Shown here piece after piece: positions 7,717-15,996 of a stretch of DNA of 34,703 nt (position 1 is its first letter; every line of letters starts with the position of its first letter). Under the pieces are notes generated by a model. The model searched no databases and was not told the DNA's origin. It was given only the letters and a program-made list of their open reading frames with translations. Source of the stretch: Thermoplasmatales archaeon UBA447. Lineage in GTDB: Archaea > Thermoplasmatota > Thermoplasmata > Thermoplasmatales > Thermoplasmataceae. The stretch spans positions 9,199 through 43,901 of the forward strand of contig DARE01000012.1 in NCBI GenBank assembly GCA_002503205.1, written 5' to 3'. Made by a program: the position numbers and the translations under genes.

Positions 7717-8995
7717 CCTGTGCCACCTCCATAAGTCCTTCAGATATTGTGGGATGAGGGTGAATTGTAAGGCCGATGTCCATGGCATTCAGGCCGGATT
7801 CGACTGCAAGAGTCATTTCCCCTATCATTTCCGATGAGTGTGGGGCTACAACAGCCGATCCCATGACTGTTCCGGATTTGTCAAAATATATCCTGTAAAA
7901 GCCATTGGAAGAATTCATGCCAAGAGCCCTTCCATTGGCACCAAGTGGGAAGTTTTCGAATTCACCGCTGATGTCGCCAGTGTAGGATATCTCAGGATCA
8001 GAATATATGACAAAGGGCATAGCATGGTAGTCAACAACACTGTTCTGTCCGCATATGTTTTCTGCTACTACCTCGGCTTCATAGAATGCTTTATGGGCAA
8101 GCATTGGGCCGCCACTGACATCACCAAGGGCATATACCCCTTCAATGGATGTTCTCTTCCCTGTATCTGTTTTTATGAACTTCCCGTCCATTTCAAGCCC
8201 AAGGTTCTCAAGGCCAAAACCTGAAGTGTTTGGAATTCGCCCCACTGTAAGGAGAACCTTATCCGCCTTAACATCAGATCCGGATGAGAGATGAAGCACA
8301 TAGCCATTCTCTTCTTTAATTGATTCTACCTTTGTTGATGTGAGGACCTCAACAGAAAGATCCCTCAGAGTCCTGGAGACAGGCCTGGTAATATCTTTAT
8401 CCACACCGGGGAGTATCTGATCCATCATTTCTATTATGGTTACAGTGGTGCCAAGCTTTGCAAAGGCAGTTCCAAGCTCCACACCAATGTAGCCTCCCCC
8501 AATGATTGCAAGGCTTTTGGGAATCTCCCTGAGATCAAGAATATCCCTGTTCTGCATGGCAATGTCCATCCCAGGAAGCTTTACTGGGGATGATCCTGTG
8601 GCTATTACCAGATTTTCAGATGTGAATCTCTTATCGCCTATACTGACAGTGTTTCTGTCAATTATGGTTCCTGTCCCTCTTTCTATCTGCACTCCATATG
8701 ATTTGCATAATGTTTCCACTCCACCAGTAAGCCGGCCGATCATTCCCCACTTCCATTCCTGCCAGGAGGCCAGATCAATGCTCATATCCCCCTTAAAGCC
8801 AGGGATTGTTTTCAGATAGTGCATCGAGCTGGCCAGTTCAATGAGTGCCTTTGAAGGTATACAGCCGTAGTTCAGGCATTCTCCGCCTATTTTATCCTTT
8901 TCAATGAGCAGTACTTTCTTTCCCTTCTGCCCAAGCCTTATTGCAGTTGCGTATCCTCCAGGGCCGGATCCTATTATTATGGCATCGAAATCCAT
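7676..8995 (-). CDS. lpdA: Dihydrolipoyl dehydrogenase (E3)
   Basis: The flavoprotein E3 of a 2-oxoacid dehydrogenase complex, reoxidising dihydrolipoyl groups and producing NADH. The 439-aa protein has an N-terminal FAD-binding GSGPGGYATA, the redox-active disulfide motif GGECLNYGCIPSK (Cys40 and Cys45), a second GGGYIGVELG NAD-binding motif near residue 165, TVGRIPNTSGF, the FAD-contacting YALGDVSGGPMLAHKA and the C-terminal catalytic HPHPTISE. The ATG at 8995 is preferred over the GTG at 9004 because AGGTGATC lies five bases before it, and that site contains the E2 stop codon. It lies between E2 and lipB in the operon. Confidence 0.95.
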   Translation of the reverse strand: MDFDAIIIGSGPGGYATAIRLGQKGKKVLLIEKDKIGGECLNYGCIPSKALIELASSMHYLKTIPGFKGDMSIDLASWQEWKWGMIGRLTGGVETLCKSYGVQIERGTGTIIDRNTVSIGDKRFTSENLVIATGSSPVKLPGMDIAMQNRDILDLREIPKSLAIIGGGYIGVELGTAFAKLGTTVTIIEMMDQILPGVDKDITRPVSRTLRDLSVEVLTSTKVESIKEENGYVLHLSSGSDVKADKVLLTVGRIPNTSGFGLENLGLEMDGKFIKTDTGKRTSIEGVYALGDVSGGPMLAHKAFYEAEVVAENICGQNSVVDYHAMPFVIYSDPEISYTGDISGEFENFPLGANGRALGMNSSNGFYRIYFDKSGTVMGSAVVAPHSSEMIGEMTLAVESGLNAMDIGLTIHPHPTISEGLMEVAQGVYSKPLHFKPRD

Positions 8996-9000
8996 CTTGA

Positions 9001-9006
9001 TCACCT
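9001..9006 (-). promoter_or_regulatory. Shine-Dalgarno AGGTGA for lpd, contains the E2 stop
   Basis: Minus-strand AGGTGA, spacer TCAAG, then ATG. Its TGA is the E2 stop codon, so termination on E2 and initiation on E3 are physically linked. Confidence 0.65.
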
Positions 9007-10230
9007 GACAAGGAAATATTCAGGGTTTTCAATTGCAGCTTTCAATTTCATAAGGAATCTTGTTGCCATTGCCCCATCTATCAGCCTGTGATCGCATGAC
9101 AGTGACAGATATGTCTTCTGCCTCTCTCCGCTTTCAGATTTTACCTGGAATGATCTATGCACTCCCAGGATAGCAACCTCAGGATAGTTTATTATTGGTG
9201 TTGAGAGCAATCCGCCTATGGGTCCAACGTTCGTCACTGTGAAAGTCCCTCCCTGGACGTCCTTGAGTTCCAGCCCAGATTCCCTGGCTCTGGTTGCAAG
9301 CGTCCTTACAGACTCTGCAATCTCCAAAATGCTCTTCCTGTCGGCGTGATGTATCACAGGCACAGTAAGTCCAGCTTCCGTATCAACTGCCATGCCAATA
9401 TTGTATTCTGCACGCAGCGTATAATTCCTGGCTGCCTCGTTATAGGTTGCATTCAGGTATGGGAACTCTTTCAGTGCAACTGCAGCGGCTTTTATAAAGA
9501 AGGATGTCAGTGTTACTCTCGTATCCATTTCCGATAGCCTTTTCACGATGCCAATAAGTCTGGTGACATCTGCCTCTTCCACAACAGTGAAGTGGGGCAT
9601 TACCTGTTTTGACTTTGTCATCTTATCAAATATTAGGCGCCTGAGGCCTCTTGGATCAAGAATCTTATCCTCTGGAAAGGGCGCAATTACCGGTATTTCT
9701 TTCAGGTTTGGAGATTCTGTCTTGACGCTCACAGTTTCCTGTGTTTTCTGCACGGCCTCTTTCTTATCTTCATGTTTTGAAGGTGTGAAGGAATCCAGAT
9801 CATCCAGAGTTACCCTTCCGTTCTCTGCGGTCCCCCTGACCAGGGAAAGATCAATTCCACGCTCCCTCGCAATTCTTCTAACAGCTGGAGATGCAAGAAT
9901 TCGGCTACTTGGTTCTGTGATCTCAGGAGCCTCCCTGACAGATGGGGCCTCCTCTGGCCTTTCAGACTTACTTTCATCCTGAACAGTTTGTTCTTCTCCA
10001 GTATCAATCTCTATGAGGGATGAGCCAACTGTTGCTATCTGGCCTTCGGCAAAAAGGATGCGGGAAACCTTTCCTTCAACAGGTGAGGAGATTCTCACAG
10101 TTACCTTATCGGTCATTACCTCAACCATATCCTGGTCCCTGTGCACAGTTTCCCCCTCAGAAACATGCCATTTTACTATCTCTCCCTCTGAAACACCCTC
10201 TCCTATATCTGGAAGTTTGAACTGATACAC
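9001..10230 (-). CDS. Dihydrolipoamide acyltransferase (E2)
   Basis: The core E2 of a 2-oxoacid dehydrogenase complex, moving the acyl group from the lipoyl arm to CoA. The domain order is complete. One lipoyl domain spans about residues 1-78 with its modified lysine in MTDKV. A charged linker follows. The E3-binding domain is SPAVRRIARERGIDLSLVRG with GRVTLDDL (about 110-150). A second linker leads to the catalytic domain from about residue 190, with the active-site motif DHRLIDG near the end. I chose the GTG at 10230 because AGGTGA is five bases upstream and the protein then starts at the usual YQFKLPDIGEG. ATG at 10236 and GTG at 10239 are alternatives. Substrate class (pyruvate, branched-chain or mixed) cannot be read from E2. 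Confidence 0.95.
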   Translation of the reverse strand: MYQFKLPDIGEGVSEGEIVKWHVSEGETVHRDQDMVEVMTDKVTVRISSPVEGKVSRILFAEGQIATVGSSLIEIDTGEEQTVQDESKSERPEEAPSVREAPEITEPSSRILASPAVRRIARERGIDLSLVRGTAENGRVTLDDLDSFTPSKHEDKKEAVQKTQETVSVKTESPNLKEIPVIAPFPEDKILDPRGLRRLIFDKMTKSKQVMPHFTVVEEADVTRLIGIVKRLSEMDTRVTLTSFFIKAAAVALKEFPYLNATYNEAARNYTLRAEYNIGMAVDTEAGLTVPVIHHADRKSILEIAESVRTLATRARESGLELKDVQGGTFTVTNVGPIGGLLSTPIINYPEVAILGVHRSFQVKSESGERQKTYLSLSCDHRLIDGAMATRFLMKLKAAIENPEYFLVR

Positions 10231-10235
10231 ATTCA

Positions 10236-10241
10236 TCACCT
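10236..10241 (-). promoter_or_regulatory. Shine-Dalgarno AGGTGA for E2, contains the E1-beta stop
   Basis: Minus-strand AGGTGA, spacer TGAAT, then GTG. The TGA is the stop codon of the E1-beta gene. The geometry is the same as at the E2/E3 junction. Confidence 0.6.
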
Positions 10242-11204
10242 GAACTGCAGCACCCTGTTAACTGCACTAAGTATTCTGGAACTATTTGGAAGATAAAGGT
10301 CTTCCAGCCTGTATGGGAATGGGACATCCGGCCCTGTAACCCTGAGTATAGGGGCATAGAGGTATTCTATCGAGCTCTCTGAAATCAGTGCTGAAATCTC
10401 TGCACCCATTCCAAGGGTCCTCGGGGCCTCATGCACTATTACAACCCTGCCTGTTTTTCTTGCAGAGGCTATTATTGAATCCCTGTCCATAGGAGATAGA
10501 GTTCTCAGGTCGAGGACATCAGCGTCAAGCGAATTGTCAGTGACTGTTTTCAAGACAGCAGGCACCATTGAACCATAGGTGATGATCGAAACGCTGTCAC
10601 CTTCATGCAAAAGCTTTGCCTTTCCCAATGGTATCCTGTAATCCTCATCTGGAACCTCCATCTTTCCTGATCTGTATAGCCTCTTCGGCTCAAGGAATAT
10701 GACAGGGTCCTTTGAGTCCAGAGATGAAGAGAGAAGGCCCTTTGCATCGTAAGGGTTGGATGGAGTTACAACTTTCAGCCCTGAAGTGTGCACAAAATAG
10801 CTTTCACCGCTCTGTGAATGGTAGAGCCCACCCCGTATTCCTCCGCCATATGGGGTCCTGAGAACAAGGGGCACAGTAATTGTCCCTCCAGATCTGTATC
10901 TCATCTTTGCCATCTGGTTGACGATCTGGTCGAAAGCTGTGAATATGAAATCCTGGAACTGTATCTCCGGGATCGGTTTCAGGCCATTCATTGACATGCC
11001 TATTGCCATTCCCACTATGCCAAGTTCCACCAGAGGAGTGTCTATGACCCTGTCTTCTCCATATTTGGCCTGGAGTCCCTCTGTGACACGGAATACTCCA
11101 CCATCCTTTCCTATGTCCTCTCCTAAAAGGATTATATTGCTGTCTTCACCCATTTTCATGTCAAGAGTTCTGTTAAGTGACTGTACCATGTTAATTTCTG
11201 CCAA
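10236..11204 (-). CDS. 2-oxoacid dehydrogenase E1 component, beta subunit
   Basis: The beta chain of the thiamine-diphosphate-dependent E1, which decarboxylates the 2-oxoacid and acylates the lipoyl group. It has 322 aa, the family size. The recognisable blocks are LGEDIGKDGGVFRVTEGLQ, DTPLVELGIVGMAIGMSMNG, EIQFQDFIFTAFDQIVNQMA, the LRTPYGGGIRGGLYHSQSGE loop, and VIFLEPKRLYRS. The C-terminal transketolase domain ends in VTGPDVPFPYRLEDLYLP. The start is TTG at 11204, set by GGGGTGAG with a five-base spacer, and it overlaps the E1-alpha end by 14 nt. In Thermoplasma the equivalent complex has been reported to act on branched-chain 2-oxoacids and also pyruvate. I infer the same range here without proof. 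Confidence 0.95.
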   Translation of the reverse strand: MAEINMVQSLNRTLDMKMGEDSNIILLGEDIGKDGGVFRVTEGLQAKYGEDRVIDTPLVELGIVGMAIGMSMNGLKPIPEIQFQDFIFTAFDQIVNQMAKMRYRSGGTITVPLVLRTPYGGGIRGGLYHSQSGESYFVHTSGLKVVTPSNPYDAKGLLSSSLDSKDPVIFLEPKRLYRSGKMEVPDEDYRIPLGKAKLLHEGDSVSIITYGSMVPAVLKTVTDNSLDADVLDLRTLSPMDRDSIIASARKTGRVVIVHEAPRTLGMGAEISALISESSIEYLYAPILRVTGPDVPFPYRLEDLYLPNSSRILSAVNRVLQFR

Positions 11205-12213
11205 TTATCTCACCCCTTTCCTCATCAATTATCCATGTGGGCTCCTCATAAACATCCTCGAAAAGTGTCTCAGGCGAAGGTGGTGGGATTTTCTCAAGTT
11301 CGTCGAACTTGGAGGTAATGAAATTCTGGGAGTCTTCCCTTATCTTCGAGGCAATCTGTTCCGTAATGACACCCATCTCAACAAGCCTCTTCTGGGAAAT
11401 GATAAGTGGATCCCTGTCCGAACCCTCCTTAACTATGTCTGTAAGATACTTTGTTGGATCATCAGAGGTTGAGTGCGGTCCCATTCTCGGGCATCTGGCC
11501 TCTATTAAAACCGGCCCCTTTCCTGACCTTACGTATTCCACCATTTCACGTGTCTTCTCATAAGTGTCAACCATATCGCTTCCATTTACAAGGATTCCAG
11601 GCATGCCATAGGCCTCTGCCTTCTTCCATATCTCAACCTTTGTCTGTTTTTCTGTTGGAAGAGATATGGCGAGGCCATTGTTCTCGCAGAAAAATATCAC
11701 TGGGAGGTTGTAAACGGCAGCAAGGTTCATTGCTGCATGGAAATCAGGTGTGGATGAGGACCCATCTCCAAAACTTGCCACAACTATCCCATCTTTCTTA
11801 AGGTATCTGTTTGCGTAGGCGGTGCCCACTGCAAGTGGAAGGTTAGTAGCCACAGGGCTTGGGACAGACATGAAGTTGTAATCCCGCGCGAGGAGATGGC
11901 TCGGCATTTGCCTTCCCTTAGCAATATCCATACTATTGCCGTAAATCTGATTTATAATAATATCAACAGGGACGCCCATATGCAGCATCATAGGCATATC
12001 TCTGTAGTACTGGTATATGATATCCTCCTTGCGAAGATGCATTGAAAGGCCTATTTGTGCTGCCTCCTGCCCGCTGGTCGGAGTGAAGAATCCAACTCTC
12101 CCCTGCCTCTGGGCTGTCATTATTTTGTTATTCAGGGTTCTTGCAAGCACCATTGCTCCAAATCCTCTGATCATTCTCTCCTTATCTCCATGTTCAACTA
12201 TCTCTTCAGACAT
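11191..12213 (-). CDS. 2-oxoacid dehydrogenase E1 component, alpha subunit
   Basis: The alpha chain of the E1 decarboxylase, 340 aa. The thiamine-diphosphate motif GDG...NN is complete, with GDG at residues 149-151 and the closing ENN at 177-179. The phosphorylation-loop equivalent RMGPHSTSDDPTKY is present near residue 245. The N-terminal TPTSGQEAAQIGL and YQYYRDMPMML regions also match. AGGAGG lies seven bases before the ATG, within the 3' end of lipA, and the two genes overlap by 8 nt. The HSTSDD loop resembles branched-chain and archaeal forms more than the classical pyruvate enzyme, but I would not assign substrate on this. Confidence 0.95.
   Translation of the reverse strand: MSEEIVEHGDKERMIRGFGAMVLARTLNNKIMTAQRQGRVGFFTPTSGQEAAQIGLSMHLRKEDIIYQYYRDMPMMLHMGVPVDIIINQIYGNSMDIAKGRQMPSHLLARDYNFMSVPSPVATNLPLAVGTAYANRYLKKDGIVVASFGDGSSSTPDFHAAMNLAAVYNLPVIFFCENNGLAISLPTEKQTKVEIWKKAEAYGMPGILVNGSDMVDTYEKTREMVEYVRSGKGPVLIEARCPRMGPHSTSDDPTKYLTDIVKEGSDRDPLIISQKRLVEMGVITEQIASKIREDSQNFITSKFDELEKIPPPSPETLFEDVYEEPTWIIDEERGEIIGRN
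11209..11216 (-). promoter_or_regulatory. Shine-Dalgarno GGGGTGAG setting the TTG start of E1-beta
   Basis: Minus-strand GGGGTGAG lies inside the E1-alpha coding region. GGTGA sits five bases before the TTG at 11204, the same distance as in the E2 and E3 sites. Confidence 0.6.
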
Positions 12214-13063
12214 TTTCCAACCTCCTTTTTGACCATGCTTCGGCCGCTCTGTATGATGTTCTTACAAGTGGCCCTGAGGCCACGAATGAGAAACCCATCT
12301 CATAAGCAATGGCCTCAAGCCTCTTGAAACGTTCAACTGGGCAGTATTCCACAACCTCTAGCTGTTTTCTCGAGGGCCTCAGGTACTGTCCGATTGTTAC
12401 GATATCCACTGATGCATCCTTAAGGTCATGAAGTGCTTCTATTACTTCACTATCGGTCTCTCCAAGACCCAGCATCAGTGAGGATTTTGTTATCATCGCT
12501 CTGTGTCGCTCCTTAATTTCACGTAATACGGAAAGTGACTGGTCATATCCAGCCCTCCCGTCTCTAACACCAGGAGTAAGCCTTCTGACTGTCTCAATAT
12601 TGTGGGCCACAACATCTGGCCCTGATGACACCACTCTCTCAACCAGTTCATGGTTACCACGGAAGTCAGGGATCAGCACCTCAACCCTTACGTTCATATC
12701 CTTGACAGCCTTTACAACCGCAGCAAAATGGCCTGCACCCTGGTCCTCGAGATCATCTCTGTCAACAGATGTGATAACGATATAATCCAGACCCATAATT
12801 CTGACAGATTCAGCGACCTTCTTTGGCTCAAGAGGATCCAGGGGCTGCATACCTCCATGTGTAACAGAACAGAATCTGCATCCACGTGAACAGTTCCCCC
12901 CCATCACCATGAAAGTGGCAGTTCCCGCACCCCAGCACTCCGCAATATTGGGGCATCTCGCCTCTTCACAGACTGTATGAAGGGTTCTGACCTTAAGAGT
13001 CTCCCGGATTCTGACATAATTCTCCCCGGAAGGCAAAGGAACCTTAAGATATTCCGGCCGCAC
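12206..13063 (-). CDS. lipA: Lipoyl synthase LipA
   Basis: A radical SAM enzyme that inserts two sulfurs into protein-bound octanoyl groups. The 285-aa protein carries both clusters. The auxiliary cluster cysteines are 32, 37 and 43 (CEEARCPNIAEC) and the radical SAM cysteines are 58, 62 and 65 (CSRGCRFC). VITSVDRDDLEDQGAGHFA and the C-terminal VRTSYRA (the RxSY serine ligand region) complete the family pattern. The start is GTG. The TATA box TTATAATA ends about 21 nt upstream with no Shine-Dalgarno, which fits a leaderless first gene. It leads the E1-E2-E3-lipB operon, so cofactor synthesis and the enzyme that needs it are expressed together. Confidence 0.95.
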   Translation of the reverse strand: MRPEYLKVPLPSGENYVRIRETLKVRTLHTVCEEARCPNIAECWGAGTATFMVMGGNCSRGCRFCSVTHGGMQPLDPLEPKKVAESVRIMGLDYIVITSVDRDDLEDQGAGHFAAVVKAVKDMNVRVEVLIPDFRGNHELVERVVSSGPDVVAHNIETVRRLTPGVRDGRAGYDQSLSVLREIKERHRAMITKSSLMLGLGETDSEVIEALHDLKDASVDIVTIGQYLRPSRKQLEVVEYCPVERFKRLEAIAYEMGFSFVASGPLVRTSYRAAEAWSKRRLENV

Positions 13064-13083
13064 TATCCATAATGGGTTTCTGA

Positions 13084-13091
13084 TATTATAA
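13084..13091 (-). promoter_or_regulatory. TATA box of the lipA-E1-E2-E3-lipB operon
   Basis: Minus-strand TTATAATA, centred about 24 nt before the GTG of lipA. The distance is what a leaderless transcript beginning at the GTG would need. The AT-rich region to its right (up to 13286) holds no gene I can support. Confidence 0.55.
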
Positions 13092-13286
13092 TCTTCCAGC
13101 TTTGAGATTTTCAGTGTTATTTTTATTATGAAGGTATTTAATATATTTGTTAACCTTGAAATCTTATTGTTTAGTTATATACACTTCAGTAATTGATAGG
13201 GAATTAATTTATTTTATCATTCTAAAGACATCTAATTTAATCATGCAGAGAAAATATTTACATTCCCGATCTTGTCACTTATTTCT

Positions 13287-13718
13287 TCAAGTGAAGGTCA
13301 AGTTAAGGTCACCGGCATATGTGGTTTTTGGAAGCTTGACCTCAACATCCACAGTTGCTGAACTGTGCGGCAGAATAGTCAATGGAAGATTGTCAGATAT
13401 AATGGTAAATCCAGCTGTGTCGGAGGAGACTGTACTGATGGTTACAGTATTCCCGGATGGATTGTAAAGTGAAAATGAAAATCCGGTTTTCCCTCCCGTT
13501 CGAAATGTATGGGAATTTTCCTGAATATTCGAGGTATATGAAATACCGCTGGTATTGACAGTAGACCTGATCCAGAGGACATTAACGGTACCTGCAGAAT
13601 TAAATCCACCGACAATCAGGATCAGAATGACAGCTGCGAATACAGCGATAACAGCACCAGCGATCTTCTTTCTGGATCTTCTGAATTCAATGCTGTTGTC
13701 AATCTCCAAGGGTTTCAT
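13287..13718 (-). CDS. Membrane-anchored extracellular protein, unknown function
   Basis: A 143-aa protein of unknown family. A short basic N-terminus (FRRSRKK) is followed by one strongly hydrophobic segment at about residues 19-40. The remainder is rich in Thr, Ser, Asn and Val, with a pattern of short beta strands. This suggests an anchor with a small beta-sandwich domain outside the cell. The final part (LPHSSATVDVEVKLPKTTY) resembles the edge of Ig-like or CARDB-like folds, but I do not claim membership. A TATTTAA element about 23-29 nt upstream of the ATG suggests a leaderless single gene. It is isolated between the lip operon and the divergent Fe-S oxidoreductase. Confidence 0.75.
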   Translation of the reverse strand: MKPLEIDNSIEFRRSRKKIAGAVIAVFAAVILILIVGGFNSAGTVNVLWIRSTVNTSGISYTSNIQENSHTFRTGGKTGFSFSLYNPSGNTVTISTVSSDTAGFTIISDNLPLTILPHSSATVDVEVKLPKTTYAGDLNLTFT

Positions 13719-13975
13719 AAATGCTGATCGGTATCATGTTTATTTAAGTTGACAGTTTGGTTCTGGCAGCGGAAAGCATCAGGTTTTTTTGGCCATTCAT
13801 AATTCCTGAAAGGCTGAGATGTTTTAATTCTCCACAGCATGATTAGATTTCAGATGATTACATAGAGAAGGAAACAAATCGCCCAAATACAGACTGAAGA
13901 GGAATCAAAATAACAGATTACCTGTCAGAGGCTAATGACGAATAATCATTATATTGTTTATCTAATGTGGGGTAG

Positions 13976-15961
13976 ATGACAGTACCTATTGCCAGCCAGA
14001 CTCTTTTCTTCATAAACACACAGGAACTCATTGCAGACTACGTGATTTCCTTTGCTGCACTTGCCTTCATAATAATATGGTGGTACAGAACCTACGCAAA
14101 ACTCGGCGTTAACGCAAAGGTAATGTGGGGGTATTTCACATCGAACTGGAGAAATATAATCTCCCAGATATTCCGATACGGGTTCTTCCATGGAAAGACT
14201 GTGAAGAACAGGTATGCAGGAATAATGCACCTTATGATATCTTTTGGAATACTCATACTATTCATAGCCACATCACTGATTTTTCTGTCGCATGACATCC
14301 TGAAAAGTATTACCGGGCATGGAATTCTTGTTGGAGATTTCTACCTGAACTTCGAAGTCTGGGCCAACATAGGCGGAGTAATTCTGATTGCCGGAATAGG
14401 AATGGGTATATACCGCAGATTGAGAAAAAAGACCAGGCTTGATACAAAAAATGAGGATTATGTTATACTTCTCTCTCTGCTTCTTCTGGCAATGGAGGGT
14501 TTCTTCCTGGGGGCTCTGAAGGTATATCTGGCAAGAGTTCCATATGACCAGTACAGATTCGTTGAATGGGGACTCAGCTACTTCTATGGAATTTTCAGCC
14601 TTAAGCTTGCCGCCGGAATTGCCCTATACAGATGGATGTGGATCATACATGTCCTGACAGCCTTCGCCATAGTTGCCTATCTCCCATTCTCAAAGCTTTC
14701 CCACATGATTCTGTCTCTGACAATGATCGGCTCCAAAAAGGTAAGGAAGAGAGGGGAGATGCCTACCCCCTTTGTCCTCTCGGAGGCACTTGAATCCGGA
14801 AACTTTGATTTTAAGGTTGGAACAAAAAGCACAGGGGAGATCAGCATCCGGTCTAAGGTGGACGCTCTTGCCTGCACAGACTGCGGAAGATGCGAAAGGG
14901 CATGCCCTGCATTCCTCTCAGGCACTGACCTGAGCCCAAGAGCCCTTGTACAAAATGTGAAGAAGAGCGTCTACACAGATGTGGAGATAGTTCCAAACCT
15001 GCTGACGGAAAATGCTGCATGGTCATGCACAACCTGCCAGGCCTGTGTGGAGGAATGCCCGGTCCTTATAGATCCACATTCCTTTGTTATGGAGGCCAGG
15101 AAGACACTTGTTATGGAGAACCGATTCGACAAACTTACTGCACAGTATTTCAACAATCTCACCAACACACAGAATCCGCTTGGAAACAGCCCTTCAGACA
15201 GGGACTCACTTCTTGACATTGCACCCAAATTCGATGATTCCAAGGATGTACTGTACTGGGTGGGATGCATGGGGGCATTTGATCCAAGGGACAACAAGAC
15301 AGCAAGAACCATCTTAACTCTGATGAACAAGGCTGGAGTGAATTATGGAATACTTGGCTCGCAGGAAAAGTGCAACGGCGAGACGGCCAGGAGAATTGGC
15401 GAGGAAGGCAGATACCAGGAGCTTGTCCTTCAGAACATGGAGACATTCACAGGAAACAATGTAAAGAAGATAGTCACAGCCTGTCCGCACTGCCTTAACA
15501 CTTTCAGGAACGAATATCCCAAATTCGGGTTGAAGGCGGAGGTCATTCACCATAGCCAGTTTCTGGCCCAGCTGGTACAGGAGGGAAAACTGAAGGTTAA
15601 GAAAAATCAGGATACTGTGACATTGCACGATCCTTGCTATCTTGGAAGGATAAACGGAGAGTTTGACAACACAAGAAATATTGTCAGTTCAACAGGAAAT
15701 CTTGTGGAAATGGCGAGATCAAGGGAGAAGAGCATGTGCTGCGGAGCAGGTGGCGGCAATTACTGGTATAAGGTCCAGGGGCAGAAGAAAGTGAGTTCAC
15801 TGAGGATAGAACAGGCACTTGAAACTGGCGCAAAGAAACTTGCAGTTGCATGCCCATTCTGCATGCCAATGCTTCAGGATGCCCTGTCCGGCACTGATAA
15901 ATCAGGTCAAATGGAAATAAAGGATGTTGCTGAATTAATTAGCGAGAACCTGGTGGAATAA
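13976..15961 (+). CDS. Membrane Fe-S oxidoreductase (NarI-like plus CCG domains), likely ETF:quinone oxidoreductase
   Basis: A 661-aa fusion. Residues 1-260 form several membrane segments resembling the cytochrome b-like NarI/HdrE domain. They include HLMISFG, which could supply a heme ligand. Two [4Fe-4S] ferredoxin motifs follow: CTDCGRCERACP near residue 299 and CTTCQACVEECP near 350. Two CCG (DUF224, HdrD/GlpC-like) domains come next. The first has VGCMGAF (about 429), CNG in place of CCG (about 465) and CPHC (about 502). The second has DPCYLGR, CCGAGGG (about 587) and CPFC (about 625). Proteins of this architecture beside etf genes pass electrons from reduced ETF to membrane quinone, and convergence on etfBA supports that role here. 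ATG follows a TTATATTG box by about 20 nt. Confidence 0.9.
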   Translation: MTVPIASQTLFFINTQELIADYVISFAALAFIIIWWYRTYAKLGVNAKVMWGYFTSNWRNIISQIFRYGFFHGKTVKNRYAGIMHLMISFGILILFIATSLIFLSHDILKSITGHGILVGDFYLNFEVWANIGGVILIAGIGMGIYRRLRKKTRLDTKNEDYVILLSLLLLAMEGFFLGALKVYLARVPYDQYRFVEWGLSYFYGIFSLKLAAGIALYRWMWIIHVLTAFAIVAYLPFSKLSHMILSLTMIGSKKVRKRGEMPTPFVLSEALESGNFDFKVGTKSTGEISIRSKVDALACTDCGRCERACPAFLSGTDLSPRALVQNVKKSVYTDVEIVPNLLTENAAWSCTTCQACVEECPVLIDPHSFVMEARKTLVMENRFDKLTAQYFNNLTNTQNPLGNSPSDRDSLLDIAPKFDDSKDVLYWVGCMGAFDPRDNKTARTILTLMNKAGVNYGILGSQEKCNGETARRIGEEGRYQELVLQNMETFTGNNVKKIVTACPHCLNTFRNEYPKFGLKAEVIHHSQFLAQLVQEGKLKVKKNQDTVTLHDPCYLGRINGEFDNTRNIVSSTGNLVEMARSREKSMCCGAGGGNYWYKVQGQKKVSSLRIEQALETGAKKLAVACPFCMPMLQDALSGTDKSGQMEIKDVAELISENLVE

Positions 15962-15967
15962 CAACAT

Positions 15968-15996
15968 AAAAAAAAGTGGCGCTATTTATTGCGCCA
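15968..15996 (-). terminator. Hairpin plus T-tract terminator after etfA
   Basis: On the minus strand TGGCGC, an 8-base loop and GCGCCA form a six-pair stem, followed by C and eight T. The stem starts within the last codons of etfA. The rightward Fe-S oxidoreductase gene ends at 15961, just across the T tract, so this may separate the two convergent units. Confidence 0.6.

Noticed and set aside
7717..7788. Longer LipB start at 7788
   Set aside because: The extra 24 residues are out-of-frame lpd coding sequence, whereas GTG 7716 has GGAGGTG at seven bases and fits the family N-terminus.
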